A stretch of 37,562 nt of DNA. It comes from Deltaproteobacteria bacterium. Its GTDB lineage: Bacteria > Desulfobacterota > DSM-4660 > Desulfatiglandales > HGW-15. Below are positions 23,179 through 31,225 of this stretch, in pieces (position 1 is the first letter of the stretch; the number at the start of each line of letters is the position of its first letter). The translations under genes and the position numbers were made by a program. Where the stretch lies: contig JAFDIC010000004.1 of assembly GCA_019308525.1 (NCBI GenBank), forward strand, positions 1 to 37,562, given 5' to 3'. The notes beneath the pieces are model-generated. The model was given only the letters and a program-made list of their open reading frames with translations. It was not told the origin of the DNA and did no database searches.

Positions 23179-26100
23179 ACGAAAAGACATAAAAAGGATC
23201 CTGGTCATCGGCTCCGGCCCAATAGTCATCGGACAGGCCTGTGAGTTCGACTACTCGGGCACCCAGGCCTGTAAGGCCCTCAAGGAAGAGGGCTTCATAG
23301 TGATTCTCGTCAACAGCAACCCGGCAACCATCATGACAGACCCGGAATTCTCCGACAGGACATATATCGAGCCTCTTTACCCTGAAACAGTTGCCAGGAT
23401 CATCGAAAACGAACGACCCGATGCCCTGTTGCCTACCCTGGGAGGCCAGACCAGTCTCAACATTGCCGTGGACCTGGCAGAGAGCGGGATACTGGAAGAG
23501 TACGGGGTCGAGTTGATCGGTGCAAGGCTTGAAACCATCAAGATGGCGGAAGACCGTGAACTCTTCCGCAGGGCCATGCAGGAGATAGGCCTGAATGTCC
23601 CCGCGGGCGGATGTGTGAAGACGCTCCGAAAGGCAGAAGTCCTGTGCGAACAGGTGGGATTTCCCTTGATTATCCGCCCCTCCTATACCCTTGGGGGCAT
23701 AGGGGGGAGCGTGATCTACAACCGGGAAGAATTTGCCCCGGCCGTCCAGTTGGGCCTGAACACAAGCCCGGTTCACGAAGTCTTGTTGGAGCAATCCGTA
23801 CTGGGCTGGAAGGAATACGAACTCGAAGTGATGCGTGATAGCGCCGACAATTTTGTTATTGTCTGCTCCATTGAAAATCTTGATCCCATGGGAATCCACA
23901 CCGGCGACAGCATCACCGTGGCTCCGGCCCAGACCCTTACGGATGTTGAACTCCAGGCAATGCGTGATGCCGCCAGAAGGATCGTGACAAAAATTGGGGT
24001 TGAAACAGGAGGAGCCAACATCCAGTTCGCCCTCAATCCTGCCTCAGGGGAAATGGTGGTCATTGAAATGAACCCCCGTGCTTCCCGCAGTTCGGCCCTG
24101 GCCTCAAAAGCGACCGGGTTTCCCATCGCAAAAATCGCCGCCAAGCTCTCGGTTGGATACCACCTCCACGAGATCCCGAATGATATCACCCGTAAAACAC
24201 CTGCATGTTTCGAACCCGCCATTGACTATGTGGTGGTTAAGATCCCCAGGTGGGATTTTGAAAAATTTCCTAATGAGAACAGGCAGCTCACCTCTCACAT
24301 GAAGTCACTAGGCGAGGCAATGGGGATCGGGAGAACATTCAAAGAGGCATTGAACAAGACCCTCCGTTCCCTTGAAAACGGCTGGTCGGGCTTTCACGCC
24401 AATGACTCTGAAGGAATAGGCAGGCTGACCCGCCAGGAACTGGTAGACGAGCTCCGGCACGGGACCCCGGATAGGATCCTGAAGATTTGGAAGGCCATGG
24501 AAATTGGCATGTCCCCTTTGGAGATAGCTACCATCTCCCAGGTTGATATCTGGTTCCTGGAGAACCTGTACCAGCTTTATGAGTTCGAGAAGGGACTGAA
24601 AGAAGAATTTCAAAACCGACATACCATCTCCGGGAACAAGCTTCGAATGGCCAAGAAATACGGGTTTTCAGACAAGCATATTGCCCTCTTGACCGGAAAA
24701 AGTGAGACCGAGGTGCGCAGGATAAGGAAATCCCATGGCATTATGCCATCTTATAAGATAGTGGATACCTGTGCTGCTGAATTCGATTCATACACTCCTT
24801 ACTACTATTCGACCTATGACCCTGAAAATGAGTCAAAGCCGTCCGCCAGGAAGAAGGTCATAATCCTCGGCGGAGGGCCGAACCGGATAGGCCAGGGGAT
24901 TGAATTCGATTATTGTTGTGTCCACGGTATACTTGCCTTGAAAGAACTGGACATTGAAGCGATTATGATCAACTGCAACCCCGAAACCGTGAGCACGGAC
25001 TACGATGTGGCAGATAAGCTCTATTTCGAACCCCTCACCTACGAGGACGTATTGAACGTAATTGAACTGGAAAAACCCGACGGGGTCATTGTCCAGTTCG
25101 GGGGCCAGACTCCCTTGAAGCTGGCCCTGGACCTGGAAAAGGCCGGTGTGCCGATCTGGGGCACCTCCCCTGATTCCATAGACCTGGCAGAAGACCGTGA
25201 TCGCTTTGGCGCGCTCCTGGACTCCCTTGACATCCCTCACCCCCAGTACGGAACGGTCACCGACCCCGAGGAGGCCATCCAGGTTGGAGAAAAAATCGGT
25301 TTCCCCCTCATGGTAAGGCCTTCATACGTACTGGGTGGACGAGCCATGGAAATAGTGTACGATGCTGATTCCCTCAGGCAATACATGGAGAATGCCGTCA
25401 TGGCATCAGAGAAACACCCCGTCCTCTTGGACCGGTTTCTCGAAGATGCCTTTGAATTTGACGTTGATGCCATGTCGGACGGGAAGCAAACGCAAATCTG
25501 CGGGCTCATCCAGCATATCGAAGAGGCCGGGGTACATTCCGGGGACAGCATGGCGGTATTGCCCCCTTTCCTCCTCAGCCGCGATCAATACGAGGATATA
25601 AGGGAATACACTTCCGCCCTTGCCAAGGCCTTGAACGTAAAGGGGCTCATAAACATACAGTTCGCGATCATGTTTGACACCCTCTTTGTCCTGGAGGTGA
25701 ACCCCAGGGCATCCCGCACGGTCCCCTTTGTCAGTAAGGCCACCGGGATTCCCATGGCCAAGCTGGCGGTTCAGGTAATGGCCGGCAAGACCCTGGGCCA
25801 GCTAAACGTGAATCTCCCTAACCAACTGCCCTACGTTGCGGTCAAAGAGTCCGTCTTCCCCTTTGAACGTTTTCACAATACGGACATCTTCCTGCGGCCT
25901 GAAATGAGGTCCACCGGAGAGGTCATGGGAATCGCACCCACCTTTGGGGAGGCCGTGCTCAAGGCATTTCAGGCAACTGGAACCACGATCCCCGAAAAGG
26001 GGACCGTGTTCATAAGCGTCAATGACAACGACAAGGCCCGGGCGGTACCGATAGCAGAAGGACTGAGGAAGCTCGGGTACCAACTGACCGCTACCAGGGG

Positions 26101-26407
26101 CACATCAGAATACATGAACAAGCTGGGCATAGGGGTAAGGAGCGTCCTGAAGGTCAGGGAAGGAAGACCCAATGTTGTGGACGAGATCAAGAACGGGAAG
26201 ATCAACATCATAATCAACACCCCCCTGGGGGAGCGGTCGAGGGAGGATGAATATGCCATAGGCTGGGCGGCCATCAAGTCCCGCGTGCCTTTTATCACGA
26301 CCCTGTCTGCGGCAGAGGCCATCGTACGGGGCCTCAGGGCCAAGAAAAAGGGACCCTTTACCAACAAATGTCTCCAGGAATACTATGGTCAATGGAAACA
26401 TCCATGA
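23171..26407 (+). CDS. carB: Carbamoyl-phosphate synthase large subunit
   Basis: Synthetase subunit of 1078 residues that makes carbamoyl phosphate from bicarbonate, ammonia from CarA and two ATP. Two homologous ATP-grasp halves are evident: the first begins at [20 protein letters not shown] (residues 9-28), the second at [20 protein letters not shown] (near 560). An oligomerisation domain lies between, and a C-terminal MGS allosteric domain starts at [16 protein letters not shown]. The ATG overlaps the carA stop by 8 nt and GGAG precedes it, so translation is coupled. The gene ends against a convergent MFS gene with a shared inverted repeat. Confidence 0.97.
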   Translation: MPKRKDIKRILVIGSGPIVIGQACEFDYSGTQACKALKEEGFIVILVNSNPATIMTDPEFSDRTYIEPLYPETVARIIENERPDALLPTLGGQTSLNIAVDLAESGILEEYGVELIGARLETIKMAEDRELFRRAMQEIGLNVPAGGCVKTLRKAEVLCEQVGFPLIIRPSYTLGGIGGSVIYNREEFAPAVQLGLNTSPVHEVLLEQSVLGWKEYELEVMRDSADNFVIVCSIENLDPMGIHTGDSITVAPAQTLTDVELQAMRDAARRIVTKIGVETGGANIQFALNPASGEMVVIEMNPRASRSSALASKATGFPIAKIAAKLSVGYHLHEIPNDITRKTPACFEPAIDYVVVKIPRWDFEKFPNENRQLTSHMKSLGEAMGIGRTFKEALNKTLRSLENGWSGFHANDSEGIGRLTRQELVDELRHGTPDRILKIWKAMEIGMSPLEIATISQVDIWFLENLYQLYEFEKGLKEEFQNRHTISGNKLRMAKKYGFSDKHIALLTGKSETEVRRIRKSHGIMPSYKIVDTCAAEFDSYTPYYYSTYDPENESKPSARKKVIILGGGPNRIGQGIEFDYCCVHGILALKELDIEAIMINCNPETVSTDYDVADKLYFEPLTYEDVLNVIELEKPDGVIVQFGGQTPLKLALDLEKAGVPIWGTSPDSIDLAEDRDRFGALLDSLDIPHPQYGTVTDPEEAIQVGEKIGFPLMVRPSYVLGGRAMEIVYDADSLRQYMENAVMASEKHPVLLDRFLEDAFEFDVDAMSDGKQTQICGLIQHIEEAGVHSGDSMAVLPPFLLSRDQYEDIREYTSALAKALNVKGLINIQFAIMFDTLFVLEVNPRASRTVPFVSKATGIPMAKLAVQVMAGKTLGQLNVNLPNQLPYVAVKESVFPFERFHNTDIFLRPEMRSTGEVMGIAPTFGEAVLKAFQATGTTIPEKGTVFISVNDNDKARAVPIAEGLRKLGYQLTATRGTSEYMNKLGIGVRSVLKVREGRPNVVDEIKNGKINIIINTPLGERSREDEYAIGWAAIKSRVPFITTLSAAEAIVRGLRAKKKGPFTNKCLQEYYGQWKHP

Positions 26408-26448
26408 AACAACCACTAGACTTGATTCTCAGGAATCTTGTTTCATGG
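26402..26448. terminator. Inverted repeat shared by the convergent ends of carB and an MFS gene
   Basis: CCATGAAACAA (26402-26412) and TTGTTTCATGG (26438-26448) are perfect 11-bp inverted arms. The right arm is continuous with GAATC, which pairs with GATTC, so the stem grows to 16 bp across an 11-base bulge on one side. The left arm holds the carB stop and the right arm the last codons of the MFS gene. There is no T-run, so termination may rely on the stem alone or on Rho. It could be a two-way transcript end or protect both messages from 3' decay. Confidence 0.5.
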
Positions 26449-27658
26449 ACGCCCCCTTTGGATTCCCAGGACCAGTCCCAGCCACGGGCCAAAGCAGCAG
26501 CAATGACAGGATGGAGGCTATCACAGCCAGGACAAATGCCCAGAAATAGGTGCCTGTTGCGTCAATCGTCCGTCCGGCAATTACCGGGGAAAGCACTGAG
26601 CCTAAACCATGATACACCGTCCAGAGGCCGATAACACTCCCTGAATAATCCTTGGAGAACATGTCTCGCGCAGAGGCAGCATAGAGAGGCCAGATACTCC
26701 CATAGCCGACTCCAAATACAACCGAAAAGAAAATCAGCATCAAAAACTCATGACCGTATGCAAGCCCGAGACACCCGAAAGCCGTGAGAACCCCGCAAAG
26801 CATCATCACTCTGAGTCTTCCTACGATGTCCGAGACATGGCCCAGGATCAGCTTACCGGCGGCCCCAGAGACCCCGATCACACCAACGAGAGCGGCAGCG
26901 GATGAATAGGATACCTTCAACTCCTGGGTCCCGTATGCGGTGAGGAATGTAAAAGGGATGAGGATGGAAAAGCTGATGAACAGGTAGGAAAGACCGATGA
27001 GATAGAATTTTGTATCCCGAAAAATCGCCACATACGCCTTCCTGATCGATATCCGGATCTCCGGCGTTCTTCCGGATACTTCCGGATCGATCTCTACGGG
27101 CGGATGGTCCTTCACTACGAAGAAATTCATCCCCGCCGCCAGAAAGGTTATGACACCCAGGATCACCCAAACCGTTCTCCAGGTGTAAGACCGCGTAATC
27201 AAAGGGATCAGGATACTCCACACTCCAATACCGGCGGCACTGCCAAGATCAACGATCGAAAGCACGATACCCCTTCGTTTTTCACTGATCCATCGCACAA
27301 CGACGGTCGCTACCGGGACCCAGCACGCGGAGTGCCCGATCCCTGCCAGGGCGAAGAAAAAGCTGGCCTGAACAACTGATGAAGAAAATGACATGAGATA
27401 GGCACCAAGGCCCAGAAGGGCTACAAAGACTGTGAGAAGGTTCCTTGCGTTGGTTCGGTCGACAAGCAGGCCCAGCACGGGTGACAATATGGTATAGGTA
27501 ATGAAATAGGATGAAAAAATGACGCCTGCCTCGGTCTTTGAGATGGAAAGGGTGGAAAGCATCTGAGGCAGGAGAAACCCATAGCAGTACCTTATGGAAA
27601 AGGCTACGAATACGGTGAAGAAACCCGCAATGATGATGGCAACGGCACGTTTGCTCAT
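26429..27658 (-). CDS. MFS transporter, monocarboxylate-type
   Basis: Twelve-helix major facilitator carrier of 409 residues, same broad group as the carrier at 9245 but not a close copy. It begins with MSKRAVAIIIAGFFTVFVAF. The loop 2-3 motif is LLVDRTNARNLL and the second-half counterpart is GHVSDIVGRLRVM. The ATG at 27658 has little ribosome-binding site. A good promoter is at 27721-27749, about 60 nt upstream. It lies downstream of an enoyl-CoA hydratase gene on the same strand, so the two may serve one catabolic route. It is likely to carry a small organic acid. Confidence 0.86.
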   Translation of the reverse strand: MSKRAVAIIIAGFFTVFVAFSIRYCYGFLLPQMLSTLSISKTEAGVIFSSYFITYTILSPVLGLLVDRTNARNLLTVFVALLGLGAYLMSFSSSVVQASFFFALAGIGHSACWVPVATVVVRWISEKRRGIVLSIVDLGSAAGIGVWSILIPLITRSYTWRTVWVILGVITFLAAGMNFFVVKDHPPVEIDPEVSGRTPEIRISIRKAYVAIFRDTKFYLIGLSYLFISFSILIPFTFLTAYGTQELKVSYSSAAALVGVIGVSGAAGKLILGHVSDIVGRLRVMMLCGVLTAFGCLGLAYGHEFLMLIFFSVVFGVGYGSIWPLYAASARDMFSKDYSGSVIGLWTVYHGLGSVLSPVIAGRTIDATGTYFWAFVLAVIASILSLLLLWPVAGTGPGNPKGASMKQDS

Positions 27659-27720
27659 GAGAAATGAACACGCAAAAATGAGATGGGTGATATGATAAGA
27701 AGTCGCTTTTTTGTGAACGG

Positions 27721-27749
27721 AGTATAGGCAATCTCTCCTTGCATATCAA
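27721..27749 (-). promoter_or_regulatory. Sigma-70-type promoter of the MFS gene
   Basis: On the minus strand TTGATA (27749-27744), a 17-nt spacer and TATACT (27726-27721) match the consensus at five of six positions in each box. The transcript would start near 27714 with a leader of about 56 nt. The MFS gene can therefore be transcribed apart from the enoyl-CoA hydratase gene. The rest of 27750-27948 holds no gene I can support. Confidence 0.6.
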
Positions 27750-27948
27750 GCCAAATTGAGCCGTATGGTGTTGTGATGGGAACTCGCTGGCTGGAGTTAG
27801 CCGCTCTGAACAGCAGGGGAGCGGATTCTAAGGTGGATGCAAGGGGCTTGATCTTACCCGCCAAGGATCATGTCGGGGAGGCATCCATGCCATAAAACCA
27901 TGAAGTTGTCATTTCATTGACGCTCCCCTTGGCTCTTTGGCAAGGTGA

Positions 27949-28725
27949 CTAACGCCCCCTCCAACGGGGTTTTCGTTTCTCGAGGAAGGCTCTGACACCC
28001 TCACCGGCATCTTCCGTGATGCACAGGGTGGCGAACATTTGGTTGCTGTATTCCAAGGCCTTGCCCAGTTCGAGATCCAGCATACCGTAGAATGCCTGTT
28101 TGCCCATCTGGAGTGCAATGGGACTTTTCCCTGCCAGCTTTTCCGCCAAGTCCATGGTAGCTTCTTCCAGTTTATCCAGGGGTACCACCCTGTTGACCAG
28201 GCCCCACTGCTCGGCAACACGGGCATCGATGAGATCGCCGGTAAGCAGCATCTCCAGGCACCTCTTCTTACCAAGGTGGCGGGAAAGGGGGACGGCAGGG
28301 CCCATGCAGAAGAGACCGACATTGACTGCCGTAGTCCCGATCTTGGTCCCCTCGGCCACCACGGCCAAGTCGCAGGCAAGGAGAAGGCCGGCGCCGTTAG
28401 CCACGGCATAACCATGGGCTGAAGCAATGACCGGTTTTTTCATTCGCGCAATCATCGGGATCATCTCTTCCATCTGTCCCACCCACTCCTCGTATTCCCT
28501 GTGCGTCTTGCCGAAGAATTCGGATATGTCTATCCCTGTGCTGAAGGCCCTGCCAGCGCCTCGGATCACAATGACGCGGCATTCTTGGTCATCATCCAGG
28601 GTGGCAAGGGACCGGACGAGTTCTCTGGCCATTTCACTGGTAAAGGTATTCATTTTGTCAGGGCGGTTCAGGGTGATGATCCCGATATGGCCCCTTTGCT
28701 CCAGTAGTATTGCCTCGTGATCCAT
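27949..28725 (-). CDS. Enoyl-CoA hydratase/isomerase family protein
   Basis: Crotonase-fold protein of 258 residues from ATG 28725, which follows AGGAGGA 7-8 nt upstream. A longer frame to 28773 has no such site. The oxyanion-hole segments are GRAFSTGIDISEF (near 58-70) and HGYAVANGAGLLLACDLAV (near 103-121). It lacks a long second domain, so it is a single-function hydratase or isomerase. The usual catalytic glutamates are not both evident: the first expected position reads GAGLLL, while a glutamate-rich helix comes later, so the exact reaction is uncertain. It carries a promoter overlapped by an operator at 28789-28817. Confidence 0.85.
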   Translation of the reverse strand: MDHEAILLEQRGHIGIITLNRPDKMNTFTSEMARELVRSLATLDDDQECRVIVIRGAGRAFSTGIDISEFFGKTHREYEEWVGQMEEMIPMIARMKKPVIASAHGYAVANGAGLLLACDLAVVAEGTKIGTTAVNVGLFCMGPAVPLSRHLGKKRCLEMLLTGDLIDARVAEQWGLVNRVVPLDKLEEATMDLAEKLAGKSPIALQMGKQAFYGMLDLELGKALEYSNQMFATLCITEDAGEGVRAFLEKRKPRWRGR

Positions 28726-28788
28726 GGGACTCTCCTCCTTCCCGGGCCACCAAAATCCTGTCGTCGGGTACAAAGTTTGCTTTGCCAG

Positions 28789-28817
28789 ATTCTGCCAAAC
28801 TCATGGCAGAATATCAA
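28789..28817 (-). promoter_or_regulatory. Promoter of the enoyl-CoA hydratase gene with an operator inside it
   Basis: On the minus strand TTGATA (28817-28812), 17 nt, CAGAAT (28794-28789). A perfect inverted repeat, TTCTGCCA/TGGCAGAA with a 6-base gap (28790-28811), covers the whole spacer and the -10 box. A bound repressor would block RNA polymerase directly. The remaining stretch 28774-29076 holds the heptamer repeat and the RidA ribosome-binding site, and no gene. Confidence 0.6.
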
Positions 28818-28992
28818 GCCTTACCGCCTTCAAGCCTGTCCCTGCTAAGATTATCAAGGGCTATTTGGATCTGATCCCAAATGCCCTTTTCCCCCTTGCA
28901 AACCTCTCAGAGTTCTTATATACAGGTCGTGGGTTCGTCAAGTGCACGAAGCAATCTCCACGGGCACACATTTCCAGTTGAAAACCGGGGCT

Positions 28993-29027
28993 CAAGAACC
29001 TCGAACCTCGAACGTTGAACCCTGAAC
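28993..29027. repeat. Second heptamer array, same unit as at 17881
   Basis: Five 7-base units: CAAGAAC, CTCGAAC (twice), GTTGAAC, CCTGAAC, followed by a C-run. The unit is the same YYYGAAC type as the longer array at 17881-17979. It is situated in the leader of the RidA-family gene, about 50 nt before its ATG. Confidence 0.8.
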
Positions 29028-29076
29028 CCCCAAGCATATTGAGCATCATCCCTGCGAAGACTTTAGGAGGTAAATA

Positions 29077-29466
29077 ATGGCGATTGATCTTATCAACCCA
29101 CCGGATTTGGCCAGACCAGTCGGATATAGTCACGGCGCATGGGGTAGCGGCAAGACCCTCTTTGTGGCAGGACAAACCGGTACTGACAAGGAGGGACGCC
29201 TTGTAAGCGCTGACCTGGTGGAGCAGTTTGACCGGGCCCTTGGAAGCGTCGTCCGGGTGGTGGAAGAGGCCGGAGGGAAGCCGGAAGATATCGCGAAGAT
29301 CAACTTACTCGTGGTTGACAAGGATGAATATCGAAACAGGGCAAGGGAAATAGGCACAGCTTACAGGAAGCATATGGGAAGGCACTTCCCGGCCATGACC
29401 CTGGCTGAAGTGAAAGGGCTGTGGGACGAAGCCAAGGTTGAGATAGAGGCCATCGCAATTCTGTAG
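29077..29466 (+). CDS. RidA/YjgF-family protein lacking the catalytic arginine
   Basis: Small cytoplasmic protein of 129 residues with the Rid fold. AGGAGGT precedes the ATG by 5 nt. The LFVAGQTGTDKEG segment near residue 30, LVEQFDRALGSV and the closing VEIEAIAIL are all typical. At the place where RidA enzymes have the imine-binding arginine (usual ARSCVEV), this protein reads PAMTLAEVKG, so the arginine is replaced by methionine. It is therefore unlikely to be a normal 2-iminopropanoate deaminase and belongs with the Rid subfamilies of unknown function. It is a single-gene unit, convergent with the lipoprotein gene. Confidence 0.85.
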   Translation: MAIDLINPPDLARPVGYSHGAWGSGKTLFVAGQTGTDKEGRLVSADLVEQFDRALGSVVRVVEEAGGKPEDIAKINLLVVDKDEYRNRAREIGTAYRKHMGRHFPAMTLAEVKGLWDEAKVEIEAIAIL

Positions 29467-29486
29467 TGGTCTGGCCTCTTAGACGA

Positions 29487-30542
29487 TCAGCCCGCCGGGA
29501 TGGTGATCACCGGCACCTTTTCCGGAGCACCCGTCTCAGCCAAGGTGAAAAGGAACATGAGGAACGAGAACGTACGCTTGGAGTTAAAGTCCCGATCATC
29601 AATGTAGAACCAATACCCGCGATATTTGACGGCGACGAATGGGTCATCCGGTCTCTCCGAACTACTCCGGATTCGTACCCGGCTCTCGGCCTCCCTGGTT
29701 GATTTCCTGAACCCATACACCCCGGGGCTGGCTCGGTTCTCCCGAATATGGGAAGTCGGCACCTCAACCCGGGTGGCAAGCTCGACCATGATCTCCAGCA
29801 TCGAGCGTGTGAGGATGGCAATCTCTCCCTCGTCATTGGCCAGGGCGCCGTAGACCAGTCGATATTCATTGGCTTTCGGGTCAAGGCGCAGAAGCCGTCT
29901 GACCTCAGCCACCTCACGGGCAAGTTTCCCCTTCAACTCTCGCGGGAAGAAGATTAGGGCGACCTCCCCTTCCTTTCTCTTCTCGATGCGGAGTCCCAGG
30001 CCACCGGCTCGCTGAACCCCGGAGAACGCTTTCAAGAGTGGAACCCAATCCGGGTCAGGCTCCCTCATCACCATTTGTAAGCCGGAGCCGTTGCTGATGC
30101 CGTTAACGGTCTTGATACCAATGGCAAACAAAAACTCAACAGACCAGCCCGCCTGGATGAGTGACAGGATGGAGACAGGGGGAATGGGGTTCATCAGGGT
30201 CAAGGCAAATTGCTTGCCCATGATAGGGTTATAGGTGATCGTAGGGCGCTCTGCATAGGTTCCGCGGGCTCCCAGGCTCTGGCTATCGGTGGGAAGGAGG
30301 GCGTTCCAGGAGGCGCTTGCGTTGATCTCACCAAGGAGGGCATACTGGTTAATAATGGAGCTTACTTCCAGAAAGACCGGTGCGTCGCCATAGCGGATCT
30401 TGAGGATGTTGAGAAGCATGACCCGTTTCCAGGATTCCGCTACGGCAGTAGCATTTTCAAACCGGTCTCGGGTGATCGTGCCAGGCCCAATCGATCCACA
30501 CCCGGCGAGCAATAGGAGGCACAATCCCAACAACATGCCCAT
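29487..30542 (-). CDS. Predicted lipoprotein of unknown function, signal peptide start possibly frameshifted
   Basis: A 351-residue protein with a lipoprotein signal: LLGLCLLLLAGC, with the lipobox cysteine at residue 15. The mature part is mixed alpha/beta, with RDRFENATAVAESWKRVMLL at its beginning and KYRGYWFYIDDRDFNSKRTF near its end. I do not recognise a family. The ATG at 30542 lacks a ribosome-binding site, and the signal peptide has no positive charge. Upstream, GGAGG stands 7 nt before GTG 30561, which opens VKSSLF one frame over. Removing one base near 30543 would give a normal KSSLF-MGMLLGL start. So the gene may carry a one-base frameshift, or a sequencing error is present. Confidence 0.75.
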   Translation of the reverse strand: MGMLLGLCLLLLAGCGSIGPGTITRDRFENATAVAESWKRVMLLNILKIRYGDAPVFLEVSSIINQYALLGEINASASWNALLPTDSQSLGARGTYAERPTITYNPIMGKQFALTLMNPIPPVSILSLIQAGWSVEFLFAIGIKTVNGISNGSGLQMVMREPDPDWVPLLKAFSGVQRAGGLGLRIEKRKEGEVALIFFPRELKGKLAREVAEVRRLLRLDPKANEYRLVYGALANDEGEIAILTRSMLEIMVELATRVEVPTSHIRENRASPGVYGFRKSTREAESRVRIRSSSERPDDPFVAVKYRGYWFYIDDRDFNSKRTFSFLMFLFTLAETGAPEKVPVITIPAG

Positions 30543-30561
30543 GAAACAAGGAAGATTTCAC

Positions 30562-31225
30562 ATACTTACCTCCAACAACAAGGGACATTGCATGTCTCCC
30601 GTCACAGCCAAGTTGCGAGAACAACACCCAAAGGTGAAATTCGGTTCTGCTGCAATAGGAAGTGCTTCTGCGCCAACATATACAACCCGATACCTGAGAA
30701 CCGGAGGATGGTCCGGCAAGGTGACAGGGCCTTGTTTTTTTCTCAGGAAGTATAGAGAGCTGGCCCTGGTGGGTCAAGGGGAATTGATCCCACCGGCTGG
30801 ATAGTAACGGTGTCAGAGAAATGGATATTGTGTCTCCCGGCAGAAGGGGCTCCTGTAGATTCAGCACCATGACACATAGTTCGGTTTACCTGAGAATCTT
30901 TTTGTGCTAAATTTGGTACACGGTACGCCGCAAGAATATCTTGACCCATCCGGCCGGGAAGAGTATCCATAGTGTCCTAAAATATTAGGGGCGTAAGGAA
31001 AGAAGAGGGCAGAATGAGCTACAATATCACTATGTTAGCCATGCTGTTCTTTAGTTAGGGCGTGGCATCTCTTGTCCGGGCATCAGGAGGCAAGCGAGGC
31101 GCTGCCTGTCACTCATGTCGTCAGCCAGGACCATGATATCTATCCTGCAATGTATGCCCCGGGAACCTCTGGACCTTTACAAGGACATGGCTATCCTGGC
31201 TCCAGCTTTCGAAGGAGGGCACAGC
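30562..31225. promoter_or_regulatory. Intergenic region between lipoprotein and MscS genes, weak promoter candidate
   Basis: About 660 bases between divergent genes. On the plus strand TTGACC (30941-30946), 17 nt, TATCCA (30964-30969) is the best promoter candidate for the MscS gene, with a leader of about 250 nt. A 13-codon ORF at 31014 (start MSYNITMLAM) has a partial ribosome-binding site and may be chance. The remaining open frames on both strands show no protein-like pattern. Confidence 0.35.

Noticed and set aside
31115..31225. N-terminal extension of the MscS protein
   Set aside because: No ribosome-binding site, while ATG 31226 has AAGGAGG and begins the signal-like helix.
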